From Yoonia maritima (GTDB taxonomy: Bacteria; Pseudomonadota; Alphaproteobacteria; Rhodobacterales; Rhodobacteraceae), in assembly GCF_003003285.1 (NCBI RefSeq), contig NZ_PVTP01000003.1:248001-312000 (forward strand): a DNA stretch of 64,000 nucleotides, given 5' to 3'. Positions 1 to 7,898 of the stretch are shown here, piece by piece. Position 1 is the first letter of the stretch. Each line of letters starts with the position of its first letter. Made by a program: the position numbers and the translations under genes. Below the pieces are notes generated by a model, which was not told the origin of the DNA, made no database searches, and saw only the letters and a program-made list of their open reading frames with translations.

Positions 1-695
1 CGCATAAGGCGCCGGGTTATGCGATCGTGTCGATCAGCATCAAGAAACACGGTCAAACGCCGGGCGATGCGACTTCTGACCAGATGCGCGTGATGGCGGA
101 TATTGCCGAACAATACGGTCACGGTGAACTGCGGATCAGCCACGAACAGAACGTGATCCTGCCGCATGTCCACAAAGCTGACCTGCCCGCTGTTTACGCA
201 GCGCTGCGCGAGGCTGACTTGGCAACCGCCAACATCGGTCTGGTCAGCGATATCATCGCCTGCCCCGGCATGGACTACTGCGCCTTGGCGACTGCTCGGT
301 CGATCCCGATCGCTCAAGAAATCGCAACGCGCTTTGACGAGCTTAAGATCGAGCATGACATCGGCGAGCTAAAGATCAAGATTTCAGGCTGCATCAATGC
401 CTGTGGCCACCACCATGTGGGGCACATCGGTATTCTTGGACTGGATCGTGCTGGTGTTGAAAACTACCAGATCACGCTTGGCGGTGACGGCACCGAGACC
501 ACCACGATCGGCACACGCGCAGGCCCCGGCTTTAGCGCTGACGACATCGTGCCTGCGATTGAACGGTTAGTGACAGGTTATCTCGATCTGCGTCAGGACG
601 CGGATGAAACATTCCTTCAGGCCTACCGCCGCCTAGGAATGGAGCCGTTCAAGGCGATCCTTTACCCTGCCGAGGACAAAGCGAATGCCGCTTGA
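1..695 (+). CDS. cysI: Nitrite/sulfite reductase, C-terminal part (5' end outside window)
   Basis: This is the C-terminal portion of a sirohaem- and [4Fe-4S]-containing assimilatory nitrite/sulfite reductase, which reduces sulfite to sulfide in the cytoplasm. The reading frame is open to the first base, so the start lies upstream. The four cluster ligands are visible as a C-x5-C pair (ACPGMDYCA) and a C-x3-C pair (GCINACGHH). The order reductase, cysH position, DUF934, ferredoxin-NADP reductase is the common Rhodobacterales assimilation cluster, and that context favours sulfite over nitrite as substrate. The stop codon overlaps the start region of the following cysH stub (685), which suggests translational coupling. 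Confidence 0.9.
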   Translation, partial: HKAPGYAIVSISIKKHGQTPGDATSDQMRVMADIAEQYGHGELRISHEQNVILPHVHKADLPAVYAALREADLATANIGLVSDIIACPGMDYCALATARSIPIAQEIATRFDELKIEHDIGELKIKISGCINACGHHHVGHIGILGLDRAGVENYQITLGGDGTETTTIGTRAGPGFSADDIVPAIERLVTGYLDLRQDADETFLQAYRRLGMEPFKAILYPAEDKANAA

Positions 696-849
696 TATCC
701 GCACACGGACGGAGGCTTCAAAAGAGGTTGACGGACAGGTCATAGCCCGCAATGATTTCCGTGCAGGCCGTTGGCAGAGCAGCGAAAAAAACGAATGTGG
801 TATCCACGTTCAAAACGGTAAAATGGTACGCGAAGGAAAAGCAGCATGA
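685..849 (+). pseudogene. cysH: cysH (phosphoadenylyl-sulfate reductase) stub with large internal deletion
   Basis: This is a short open frame of 54 residues between the sulfite reductase and DUF934 genes, where roseobacter genomes normally carry cysH (about 230-250 residues). Its first residues (MPLDI) resemble the family start. Its last half, RAGRWQSSEKNECGIHVQ followed by NGKMVR, matches the conserved CysH C-terminus, including the ECG(I/L)H motif with the catalytic cysteine. The whole PAPS-binding and [4Fe-4S]-binding middle is missing. The frame is kept and its TGA overlaps the ATG of the next gene, so the deletion is in frame and clean. Identification rests on my memory of the family C-terminus. 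Function as a reductase is not possible from this stub. Confidence 0.72.
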
Positions 850-1253
850 GCGTGATCGTAACTGATAACGGGTTTGGAACAGACGATTGGGCCAACGGCT
901 TTGTTGCGCGTGACGAAGCCCCGGCAAACGGCGACTATTGTGTTGACTTGCCTTCTGACACCGCACCGGACACATTGGCACAGTTGACGAACGCGCCAAT
1001 GATCCGCATTGATTTCCCATCATTTGCAGATGGTCGCGGCTTTACCCTCGCCGCGATGCTGCGCCGCGCAGGTTTCAAAGGACGCCTGCGTGCTAAGGGC
1101 CATGTCATTGCCGACCAATACGCCATGGCGCGTCGGTCTGGTTTTGATGAGGTCGAAATCGACGAAACGCTAGCGACCCGCCAGCCAGAAGACCAATGGC
1201 TATTCCGCGCTGATTGGCAAAACCATAACTATCAGGCCCGGATGCGCGGCTAA
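846..1253 (+). CDS. DUF934 family protein of the sulfite reductase cluster
   Basis: This is a 135-residue cytoplasmic protein of the DUF934 family, which is found almost only beside assimilatory sulfite reductase genes. It is thought to assist sulfite reduction, but its biochemical role is not established. The family's typical segment runs from DFPSFADGRGFTLAAMLR through the RLRAKGHVIADQ region, followed by an acidic stretch and the C-terminal NHNYQARM. The ATG overlaps the stop of the cysH stub (ATGA), so the gene is translationally coupled and remains in the operon although cysH has been lost. Length is normal for the family. Confidence 0.85.
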   Translation: MSVIVTDNGFGTDDWANGFVARDEAPANGDYCVDLPSDTAPDTLAQLTNAPMIRIDFPSFADGRGFTLAAMLRRAGFKGRLRAKGHVIADQYAMARRSGFDEVEIDETLATRQPEDQWLFRADWQNHNYQARMRG

Positions 1254-1324
1254 GGCCCCTTTCCCTGATCCAGATCAACGACTAGACCGGAGGGCGGCCC
1301 GAAAAAGGGTCGCCGAATTACATT

Positions 1325-2173
1325 ATGACCGAGCAAAAACCAGTGACCGAAACCACAGCCAAAGCCGTACCTGTCCTGCCTGACGCGCAGACCATCACCG
1401 AAGTAAAGCACTATACGGATAGTCTTTTCTCATTTCGCGTAACGCGCCCTGCATCTTTGCGGTTCCGTTCAGGCGAATTCGTAATGATTGGCCTGATGGG
1501 CGACCCTGACCCAAAGACCGGCAAACAGCGCCCATTGCTGCGCGCATATTCCATCGCGTCCCCATCGTGGGATGAAGAAATGGAATTCTATTCGATTAAA
1601 GTCCAAGATGGCCCACTGACATCAAAACTACAGCACGTCAAAGTTGGTAATCAAATCATCCTTAAGCCAAAGCCAGTTGGGACGTTGGTGCATGACGCGC
1701 TGCTACCGGGTAAACGCTTGTATTTCTTCTCGACCGGGACAGGGTTTGCACCTTTCGCTAGCCTACTGCGCGAACCGCAAACCTATGAAGATTATGATGA
1801 AATCATCATGACACATACATGCCGTGAAGTCGACGAACTGACCTATGGTCGCGACCTGATCGAGGGCTTGAAAACCGATGAGCTTTTGAACGAAGTAATC
1901 GGCGAAGGCTTCTGGAAAAAGATCAAGTATTACCCGACTACAACACGTGAAGAGAGCCCTAAAATGGGACGCATCACAACGTTGATCGAAAACGGTGAGC
2001 TGTTTAGTGATCTGGACATACCCGCGATCGACCCAGCAACGGACCGTGCGATGGTCTGTGGTTCGCTAGCGTTCAACCTCGACATCAAAGAATTGATGGA
2101 AAAGGCTGGTCTTAAAGAAGGTGCGAACTCTGAGCCAGGCGAGTTCGTGATTGAAAAAGCCTTTGTAGGTTAA
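1325..2173 (+). CDS. fpr: Ferredoxin--NADP reductase
   Basis: This is a 282-residue FAD-dependent ferredoxin/flavodoxin-NADP(+) reductase of the bacterial (FPR) class. It moves electrons between NADPH and ferredoxin, here probably to feed the sulfite reductase. The FAD-binding motif RAYSIASP lies near residue 75 and the NADP-binding motif STGTGFAPFASL near residue 138. The C-terminus ends in the FVIEKAFVG-type tail typical of this class. A roughly 20-residue polar extension precedes the barrel domain. It is the last gene of the cluster, 71 bases after DUF934, and is followed at once by a strong intrinsic terminator. Confidence 0.93.
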   Translation: MTEQKPVTETTAKAVPVLPDAQTITEVKHYTDSLFSFRVTRPASLRFRSGEFVMIGLMGDPDPKTGKQRPLLRAYSIASPSWDEEMEFYSIKVQDGPLTSKLQHVKVGNQIILKPKPVGTLVHDALLPGKRLYFFSTGTGFAPFASLLREPQTYEDYDEIIMTHTCREVDELTYGRDLIEGLKTDELLNEVIGEGFWKKIKYYPTTTREESPKMGRITTLIENGELFSDLDIPAIDPATDRAMVCGSLAFNLDIKELMEKAGLKEGANSEPGEFVIEKAFVG

Positions 2174-2191
2174 GCCACTATTATAGAATGA

Positions 2192-2229
2192 GAAAAGGGC
2201 CGCGTCATTTCTGACGCGGCCCTTTTTGT
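2192..2229 (+). terminator. Rho-independent terminator after fpr
   Basis: A stem of about 15 pairs (arms 2192-2206 and 2211-2225, core GGGCCGCGTCA) with a TTTC loop is followed by a T-rich run. It ends the sulfur-assimilation operon. Because A-rich and T-rich tracts flank the stem on both sides, it could also stop transcription arriving from the Ala-rich gene on the other strand. Confidence 0.92.
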
Positions 2230-2246
2230 TTACAAATATGGTGGGC

Positions 2247-3032
2247 TTACATGCCCAGCATACCCTTCAACTGCTCCAAAGCTGCTTCCAGTAGTTCTGG
2301 GTTATCTTTTGCAGCGTTCAGCGCTGTTGTGATGGTTGTCTTTTGGATGCCGGAAAGATCGGAACTGTCGATCATTTCCATAACCTTTTCAGAATCAAAA
2401 CCGTCAGTTGTCAGCAGGTCAGCAACAGAGCCCATAGCGGTATCAGCGGCTTCATCAGCAGCTTCTGCCGCTTCGCCAGCAGCTTCGGTTGCTTCAGTCG
2501 CAACCTCTTCTGCTGCATCAGCAGCCTCTTCGGCCACGGCGGCAGCTTCTTCGGCTACAGCAGCTTCTGCAGCTTCGGTTTCGGCAGCAGCTTGCGCAGC
2601 GGCTTCTTCAGCGGCAGCTTCTGCAGCTTCAAGTTCTGCAGCGGCGGCGGTTTCTAATGCAGCAGCTTCCTCAGCTACAGCAGTTTCTGCAGCCTCAAGC
2701 TCAGCAGCAGCCTGTGCGGCAGCTTCTTCTGCAGCTGCTTCAGCGGCAACGGCGGCTTCAGCGGCAGCAGCTTCTGCTTCTGCAGCAGCAGCGTCAATCG
2801 CAGCTTGGGCGGCAGCAGCTTCTTCTGCAGCGGCAGCTTCAGCCTCGGCAGCAGCTTGTGCAGCAGCTTCAGCGGCGGCTGCTTCTGCAGCCTCAGCAGC
2901 GGCTTGTTCAGCCGCAGCAGTTGCGCCGGTCAAAACGCCAACAGCTTCAACTGGTCCTCGGCCCTTAGCGGCATATTGGTAACCAAAGAAACCCAGTACT
3001 GCGACAATGACCAAAATGGCGATTGCTCTCAT
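2247..3032 (-). CDS. Membrane-anchored Ala/Glu-rich coiled-coil protein (TolA-like architecture)
   Basis: This 261-residue protein has one N-terminal membrane segment (about residues 2-20, IAILVIVAVLGFFGYQYAA). A long low-complexity Ala/Glu helix follows (about 40-190), made of AAAEAE-type units, and a small folded-looking C-terminal domain of about 60 residues ends in LKGMLGM. The layout recalls TolA (anchor, long Ala-rich helix, C-terminal domain), but the C-terminal domain does not look like TolA and no tol genes are nearby, so function is unknown. The repeats make both strands open; the minus-strand frame is chosen because only it gives a hydrophobic anchor and an ordered C-terminus. A candidate RBS (GGATG) precedes the ATG. 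Confidence 0.75.
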   Translation of the reverse strand: MRAIAILVIVAVLGFFGYQYAAKGRGPVEAVGVLTGATAAAEQAAAEAAEAAAAEAAAQAAAEAEAAAAEEAAAAQAAIDAAAAEAEAAAAEAAVAAEAAAEEAAAQAAAELEAAETAVAEEAAALETAAAAELEAAEAAAEEAAAQAAAETEAAEAAVAEEAAAVAEEAADAAEEVATEATEAAGEAAEAADEAADTAMGSVADLLTTDGFDSEKVMEMIDSSDLSGIQKTTITTALNAAKDNPELLEAALEQLKGMLGM

Positions 3033-3210
3033 TTTAACATCCTTTCAGATCTATTTTTACAGGCCCAATGGCCCTCAATGCGGATATGTCAGATGCAACA
3101 AACAAGGTGAAGTAGAAAACACGGGGAAAATCTAGCGTATCGGCGCAGTTTTGCGGGTTGAAGACCCATGCCTTGCAGTCTACTTTATAGGACACCTGAA
3201 CGGAACAATT

Positions 3211-3227
3211 AAAGGATAAAGACCATA
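3211..3227 (+). promoter_or_regulatory. infC: Shine-Dalgarno and non-canonical AUA start of infC
   Basis: AAAGGA at 3211-3216 stands 8 bases before ATA (3225-3227), and no ATG, GTG or TTG occurs in frame between the upstream stop (3210-3212) and the GTG at 3333. A second ATA at 3216 overlaps the Shine-Dalgarno and is less likely. This arrangement would let IF-3 repress its own translation by discriminating against the codon, as is known for AUU in enterobacteria. Confidence 0.6.
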
Positions 3228-3770
3228 GGACGCAGACCGCATAACGCCCCACCGCAACGCGAGACAGGGCCACGGATCAACGACCGAATCCGCGCTAATG
3301 AAATCCGCCTTATCGGTGCGGAAGGTGAAAACGTGGGCGTTGTAACGCCACAGCGTGCAATGGCGATGGCAGATGAAGCTGGGTTAGACTTGGTTGAAAT
3401 TTCTCCCAACGCAACACCGCCGGTTTGCAAGATCATGGACTATGGTAAGTTCAAATACGAGACTCAGAAAAAAGAAGCTGAGGCACGTAAGAAACAGAAA
3501 ATCATTGAAATCAAAGAAGTGAAATTCCGCCCAAACACGGATAACCACGACTACGAAGTCAAAATGCGCAACGTTTTCAAATTTTTGGAAAACGGTGACA
3601 AAGTTAAAATCACATTGCGTTTCCGCGGCCGTGAAATGGCCCACCAAGAACTGGGTCGTCAGTTGCTCGAACGCGTTGCTGAAGACACCAAAGAAACTGG
3701 CCGCGTCGAAAACTTTCCAAAGATGGAGGGCCGTCAGATGGTCATGCTGATCGGTCCACTACCAAAATAA
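3225..3770 (+). CDS. infC: Translation initiation factor IF-3, probable AUA start
   Basis: This is IF-3, which binds the 30S subunit, prevents premature subunit joining and rejects non-standard start codons. The N-terminal domain is recognised from [20 protein letters not shown] and [11 protein letters not shown], and the linker is Lys/Glu-rich. The C-terminal domain contains [19 protein letters not shown]. The nearest standard start (GTG at 3333) would remove conserved N-terminal residues. In the same frame, conserved sequence runs back to an ATA codon at 3225, preceded at 3211-3216 by AAAGGA with 8-base spacing. The frame is closed by a stop at 3210-3212. A rare start codon fits the known AUU autocontrol of E. 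coli infC. Length from ATA is 181 residues, normal for the family. Confidence 0.93.
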   Translation: MGRRPHNAPPQRETGPRINDRIRANEIRLIGAEGENVGVVTPQRAMAMADEAGLDLVEISPNATPPVCKIMDYGKFKYETQKKEAEARKKQKIIEIKEVKFRPNTDNHDYEVKMRNVFKFLENGDKVKITLRFRGREMAHQELGRQLLERVAEDTKETGRVENFPKMEGRQMVMLIGPLPK

Positions 3771-3794
3771 TCGCGGCACAAGACTACAAATATA

Positions 3795-3824
3795 AAAGCC
3801 CCGGCATTTGCTGGGGCTTTTTTC
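3795..3824 (+). terminator. Rho-independent terminator after infC
   Basis: AAAGCCCC and GGGGCTTT arms (within 3795-3821), extended by GCA/TGC pairs around a short loop, are followed by a T run. It lies 25 bases after the infC stop and faces the end of the oppositely oriented coxM, so it separates the two convergent units. Confidence 0.9.
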
Positions 3825-3872
3825 TTGGACGCATGAAACTATTAAAAATCGTTAGTATTTGCATGACCGAGG

Positions 3873-4658
3873 TTAAGCGGCATCAACCGCCTGTTGCGCC
3901 ATTACCTTTATTAGATTGGCCCGGTACTCTGGCGATCCGTGGATGTCTTCAAGCAGACCGTCAGCCGTAACCATCAATTCGCTTAGCGCCGTCGTCGAAA
4001 AATCTGCGTCCAGCGCAAGCTCTGCATTGGTCCAGCGAAATACGCCTTCTTCGGACGCGCCAGTAACAGCTACGCGAACGCCATCCGCGTGTTTGGCAAC
4101 AAATACGCCGACCAAAGCAAACCGCGATGCTGGCTGCTGGAACTTTTGATAATTCGCGCGTTTTGGCAATGGAAACCTTACCTCGGTAATGATTTCACCG
4201 TCTTCCAACACTGTTTCAAACATACCCTGAAAATAGTCATCCGCGGCGATCTCGCGTGTATTAGTGACGATGGTCGCGCCAGAGCCCAAGACAGCGGCAG
4301 GATAACATGCGGCGGGATCATTATTCGCGAGCGAACCACCAATTGTACCACGGTTGCGTACCGCAGGATCACCGATATGTCCCGCCATCTGCGCAAGCGC
4401 CGGATACTGGATAGCGCCCGTAGCAACAGATGCGTGGGTGGTGGCACCACCAATACACAGCTGGCCGGCTTCATTCATGCAAATCCCCTGCATCTCTGGG
4501 ATGCCCGTTAGGCTAATTAACGTTTCAGGCATCGCAAGCCGTGCCTTCAGTGTCGGGATGAGCGTCTGCCCCCCCGACAGGGCTTGTGCATCTTCATTTT
4601 GCAGTACTGAGACTGCATCGGCGATCGTCGAAGGTCGTTCTATTTCAAAAGCATACAT
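3873..4658 (-). CDS. coxM: Molybdenum hydroxylase FAD-binding (medium) subunit, CoxM family
   Basis: This is the 261-residue FAD subunit of a xanthine dehydrogenase / CO dehydrogenase family enzyme; it passes electrons from the [2Fe-2S] subunit to an acceptor. The two FAD-contact motifs of the family are present: ALSGGQTLIPTLKARL near residues 26-41 and TIGGSLANNDPAA near 104-116. It starts 20 bases after coxS with a G-rich RBS. The molybdopterin-binding large subunit, which in the form II order (S, L, M) should lie between coxS and coxM, is absent. The substrate cannot be told from this subunit; carbon monoxide, aldehydes or purines are all possible for the family. Confidence 0.88.
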   Translation of the reverse strand: MYAFEIERPSTIADAVSVLQNEDAQALSGGQTLIPTLKARLAMPETLISLTGIPEMQGICMNEAGQLCIGGATTHASVATGAIQYPALAQMAGHIGDPAVRNRGTIGGSLANNDPAACYPAAVLGSGATIVTNTREIAADDYFQGMFETVLEDGEIITEVRFPLPKRANYQKFQQPASRFALVGVFVAKHADGVRVAVTGASEEGVFRWTNAELALDADFSTTALSELMVTADGLLEDIHGSPEYRANLIKVMAQQAVDAA

Positions 4659-4678
4659 TGCAAGTGTTCCCCCCCGGA

Positions 4679-5164
4679 TTATTCAGCTGCAACTGCAGTT
4701 ATATCTTGACCTGATGCAGCCATGATCGCTTTGACGATGTTATGGTACCCCGTGCAGCGGCAAATGTTGCCTTCAAGATAGGCGCGAATTTCATCCTCGG
4801 ACGGCTTTGGATTATCCTTAAGAAGAGCCGAAGCTGACATGATCATGCCAGGTGTGCAGAACCCGCATTGCAACCCGTGATGATCTTGGAATGCTTGCTG
4901 AATATTACTTAGCGTTCCGTCAGCTGCGGCCTGCCCTTCAATTGTGGCGACCTCTGCCCCTTCGGCTTCGAAGGCGAACATTGTGCAGGCTTTGACGGCG
5001 TCACCATTCACATGGACCACACAGGCACCACATTGTGACGTATCACATCCGACATGGGTCCCTGTCAGCGACAAGTCATTGCGCAACAAATCAACGAGTA
5101 ACGTCCGCGCCTCAACGTCTTGCGACACGGGCTGCCCATTCACGACCATAGTTACCGTAGGCAT
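4679..5164 (-). CDS. coxS: Molybdenum hydroxylase [2Fe-2S] (small) subunit, CoxS family
   Basis: This is the 161-residue iron-sulfur subunit that relays electrons from the molybdenum site to FAD. All eight cluster ligands are present: C40, C45, C48 and C60 for the plant-ferredoxin-type cluster, and C100, C103, C135 and C137 for the second cluster ([10 protein letters not shown] and NICRCTGYH). The length is normal and a clear GGAGAGA Shine-Dalgarno precedes the ATG. It lies 87 bases downstream of xdhC and directly upstream of coxM on the same strand. The partner large subunit must be encoded elsewhere or is lost. Confidence 0.93.
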   Translation of the reverse strand: MPTVTMVVNGQPVSQDVEARTLLVDLLRNDLSLTGTHVGCDTSQCGACVVHVNGDAVKACTMFAFEAEGAEVATIEGQAAADGTLSNIQQAFQDHHGLQCGFCTPGMIMSASALLKDNPKPSEDEIRAYLEGNICRCTGYHNIVKAIMAASGQDITAVAAE

Positions 5165-5251
5165 TTGATCTCTCCGAAATTCTTGTATTCGACAAGTTAA
5201 ACACGCCGCACGCCGATTGAGAACCGTAAATATATGACAGCCTTCCCCGTC

Positions 5252-6229
5252 CTAGCTATCTGTTTTACGTAAAGTTTGCGTAATTTCGGCCATAATACTG
5301 ACCGCAATTTCAGCAGGATGCCGCCCCCCAAGGTCAAGACCAACCGGCGCGTGAATGCGGTTTAGCTCTGCATCTGAAAAGCCTAACCCCCTCAGCCGTT
5401 CGATACGTTTTGCATGAGTGCGCTTTGATCCCAAACTGCCCAAATAGAATACATCCGTGCCGAGTGCTGCCACAATTGCAGGATCGTCCAGTTTTGGGTC
5501 ATGCGTAAGTGTAACAACGGCCGTACGTGCGTCTAACTTCAGCGCACGCATGGCGTCGTCAGGCCAGTCGTCGATTATATGCTCTCCGGGGAAACGATCA
5601 GCGGATCCAAACGCCCCACGAGGATCAATCAAAATAGGTGTATACCCGCAAGAGCGCGCAAAGGACACTAATGGCTGCGCGATATGGACCGCACCGACGA
5701 CAACCAACCTAAGGGGCGGATTATGGATCACGACAAACGTACGACCGTCAGCTTCGACGCCAGACCGATCTAATCTGAAACGGTCTGGATATGCTGGAGG
5801 ACCGACCAAATGTGCCCCACCCGTCTCCAAATCAGTCACATAGGCAATAGGCTGGGCGTTTTTACGTGCCTCAACTATCCCTTCGAGCGCTTCGGTTGGC
5901 ATAACAGCGCCAACAGGTTCAATGAGAATTCGAATTTCGCCACCGCATGCAAGCCCGACCGCAAAGGCATCATCATCGCTTACACCAAAAGCTAGCAAAC
6001 GTGGTTTGCCATCTTCTATCGCTTCCAAAGCCTCGGTTATGACCGCACCTTCGACGCAGCCTCCAGAAACCGATCCTTCCATCGCGCCATCAACATCAAT
6101 AATCAATTGACTGCCCACGGGCCGCGGCGCGGATCCCCAAGTTTGCACCACCGTGGCGATCGCAACACCGCGTCCGGCGCGATACCAATCCAACGCCAGA
6201 TTCGATAAATCAGTAATCGGGTCTGTCAT
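5252..6229 (-). CDS. xdhC: XdhC/CoxI family molybdenum-cofactor insertion protein
   Basis: This 325-residue protein belongs to the XdhC/CoxI family, which binds molybdopterin cofactor, supports its sulfuration and delivers it to molybdenum hydroxylases. The N-terminal XdhC domain carries the GSAPRPVGSQ motif (about residues 36-45). The C-terminal half is a Rossmann-like domain with GAVHIAQPL, and near the end come GSLGSKRTHAKR and GLDLGGRHPAEIA. The ATG at 6229 is chosen because it overlaps the stop of the preceding DUF1203 gene (ATGA), a coupling signal; an upstream in-frame ATG at 6259 is less likely. It belongs to the coxS-coxM unit. Confidence 0.92.
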   Translation of the reverse strand: MTDPITDLSNLALDWYRAGRGVAIATVVQTWGSAPRPVGSQLIIDVDGAMEGSVSGGCVEGAVITEALEAIEDGKPRLLAFGVSDDDAFAVGLACGGEIRILIEPVGAVMPTEALEGIVEARKNAQPIAYVTDLETGGAHLVGPPAYPDRFRLDRSGVEADGRTFVVIHNPPLRLVVVGAVHIAQPLVSFARSCGYTPILIDPRGAFGSADRFPGEHIIDDWPDDAMRALKLDARTAVVTLTHDPKLDDPAIVAALGTDVFYLGSLGSKRTHAKRIERLRGLGFSDAELNRIHAPVGLDLGGRHPAEIAVSIMAEITQTLRKTDS

Positions 6230-6699
6230 TCTTGCGTTACAATCCTTGTAAAAAAACAATTATTCTTTGCAGAACGTACATCTACAAATGAAACGTCACC
6301 GCGATCAAACAGTTCTTGCGCGTATTGCGCAACCATTTTGCTTTCTGTGATTTGCCCAGTTCCATACATAATGCGCTGGTCAGCGTTATATGCCTTTACA
6401 AGAAAAATAGGCGAATACTTCAAAAACCTGCGAACGATCGTTTCTCGCAAACGGCACGCAACGATCAGCGCACAAGAAAATCGGGCCGGTTTCAGCATAA
6501 GGCTGCAGTCATGCAAAAATAGGCGTGCAGCGCAGATCAACATCTCTTTTCCATATGGAACGTTATCCAGACAGCATCGACACGGAGCGCCGACACCCTC
6601 ATAAATTGTGAGCTCTGCTGGATTACCATAAACATCCTGACCGCCCGCGCGTAGGCTCTCTACTACGTCCGCGTCGCAAGAAAGAAAGCTAAGAAACAT
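6226..6699 (-). CDS. DUF1203 family protein
   Basis: This is a 157-residue DUF1203 protein of unknown function. Family features visible are the N-terminal RAGGQDVYGNPAE, a Cys pair in GAPCRCCLD, and the C-terminal NADQRIMYGTGQI and FVDVRSAKNNCF segments. The middle (about residues 60-95) is rich in Cys and Arg and looks less conserved than usual. It is the first gene of the DUF1203-xdhC-coxS-coxM unit and its stop codon overlaps the xdhC start. The coupling suggests co-production with the molybdenum enzyme maturation protein, but I know of no proven link. Confidence 0.8.
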   Translation of the reverse strand: MFLSFLSCDADVVESLRAGGQDVYGNPAELTIYEGVGAPCRCCLDNVPYGKEMLICAARLFLHDCSLMLKPARFSCALIVACRLRETIVRRFLKYSPIFLVKAYNADQRIMYGTGQITESKMVAQYAQELFDRGDVSFVDVRSAKNNCFFTRIVTQE

Positions 6700-6866
6700 T
6701 TTAAGTTTCCTTGATTGAACGGAAAAAAATAGTTTCGTATCTAATTAAAACGACCCGGATGTTGCGAAACCCGCAATAAACGCCGGAAAGACAATGATCA
6801 GCCGCACGCAAAACATTAATTTTTATTATTCACGCAATTATAAATACAACCCTAGCGCAAAAAACA

Positions 6867-6887
6867 GTTTCAATAAGATAGTGAAAC
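6867..6887. repeat. Inverted repeat in the 6700-6975 intergenic region
   Basis: GTTTCA and TGAAAC arms (6867-6872 and 6882-6887) are separated by 9 bases. They lie between the divergent DUF1203 and 6976 genes in an AT-rich 276-base gap. The spacing suits a dimeric repressor site, but no candidate regulator is adjacent. The rest of the gap shows nothing else I recognise. Confidence 0.3.
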
Positions 6888-6975
6888 AATTAGACGGGTC
6901 GCGCCGCCCAATAATGCCATATTGCGGGTGTATATGTTAATAAGTAGCGCCCGTGTTGGGTATAAGGACTCTAGT

Positions 6976-7893
6976 ATGATCGACCGACAATCGGCATTTG
7001 TGACAAATCTCACAAATCTTTCTCAAAACGCATGGCTGGGTGAGATTGACGATATCTGCGACGAACTTGGCTTTTTCGAACAATTAGGTCGTTCTCATTG
7101 CGCCGCGTTTCTTGAGGCGGGTAATAACCTGCTGGTCACTTTCGAAAATATTCCTGACGTTCAAGAAAACAACACCGATGCAGAGCCGCGCGGATTTCCA
7201 TTTACCCGTCATGAAGGTTGGTCGCATCTGGCACTGCTTTCCTTTGATAATGGATGGTTTCGCGATGAAGCCGTCATCGACTTTTTTGATCGGATGACGG
7301 ATGATGCATTTTTTGAAGACTTCGAAAACATTGTGTTCTTCGGTGCAAACCAAGCGGGATATGCAGCTTCAGCATTTTCCTTAGCGTCACCGGGATCAAC
7401 TATTGTCGCCCTAAATCCTCAAGCAACTCTTGAGCCCATCAGCGCAGGCTGGGACACACGATTTAGGAGCGCCCGCAGGACGGATTTTTCGGGCCCTTAC
7501 GGCTATGCCCCGGAAATGGTCGAAGGCGCAAAAGAAGTTTTTATTGCATTTGACCCGCAAGAACACCTGGACGCTTGTCATGCCGCATTGTTCCGCAAGC
7601 CCCACGTCACGCTGCTACCCTGCCCCTTGATGGGGGGAAACCTTGATAAGACTTTCGACCGATTGCGTATTTTGGAGGTCATCATCAAGCTTGCGATGAC
7701 AGGATCATTGACCGCAAAACGCTTTAATCAGCTGCTGCGCGCAAGGCGCTATGATGACGTCTACGGGCAAGATCTGGTAACACATCTTGTGAAATCAAAT
7801 CACACAGGGCTTGCACGAGTGATATGCGAATATAAACTACAGCGCGGCAAAAACCCGTTCTACGCTAAGACGTTAGATGACTTAGCGCGGTAA
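6976..7893 (+). CDS. Conserved Rhodobacterales protein, alpha/beta-hydrolase-like
   Basis: This 305-residue protein belongs to a roseobacter family often labelled, in my view wrongly, as phosphoadenosine phosphosulfate reductase. Recognisable landmarks are SHLALLSFDNGWFRD, the loop VFFGANQAGYAASAFS (about residues 117-132), which resembles a nucleophile elbow without the serine, and LNPQATLEP. The C-terminal third is helical and Arg-rich. No CysH motif is present, so it does not replace the deleted cysH at 685-849. The start at 6976 (MIDRQSAF) is preferred over 6922, since the extra residues look like leader sequence. Function unknown. Confidence 0.75.
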   Translation: MIDRQSAFVTNLTNLSQNAWLGEIDDICDELGFFEQLGRSHCAAFLEAGNNLLVTFENIPDVQENNTDAEPRGFPFTRHEGWSHLALLSFDNGWFRDEAVIDFFDRMTDDAFFEDFENIVFFGANQAGYAASAFSLASPGSTIVALNPQATLEPISAGWDTRFRSARRTDFSGPYGYAPEMVEGAKEVFIAFDPQEHLDACHAALFRKPHVTLLPCPLMGGNLDKTFDRLRILEVIIKLAMTGSLTAKRFNQLLRARRYDDVYGQDLVTHLVKSNHTGLARVICEYKLQRGKNPFYAKTLDDLAR

Positions 7894-7898
7894 GTTCT

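Noticed and set aside
2251..2982. Long plus-strand open frames opposite the Ala-rich gene
   Set aside because: They arise from the GCN-type repeats on the minus strand; products are Ser/Ala or Gln/Leu repeats without start signal or anchor.
6976..7893. Family sometimes named phosphoadenosine phosphosulfate reductase as a replacement for the lost cysH
   Set aside because: No CysH motif (no ECG-H, no Cys pairs); it looks like an alpha/beta-hydrolase fold protein.
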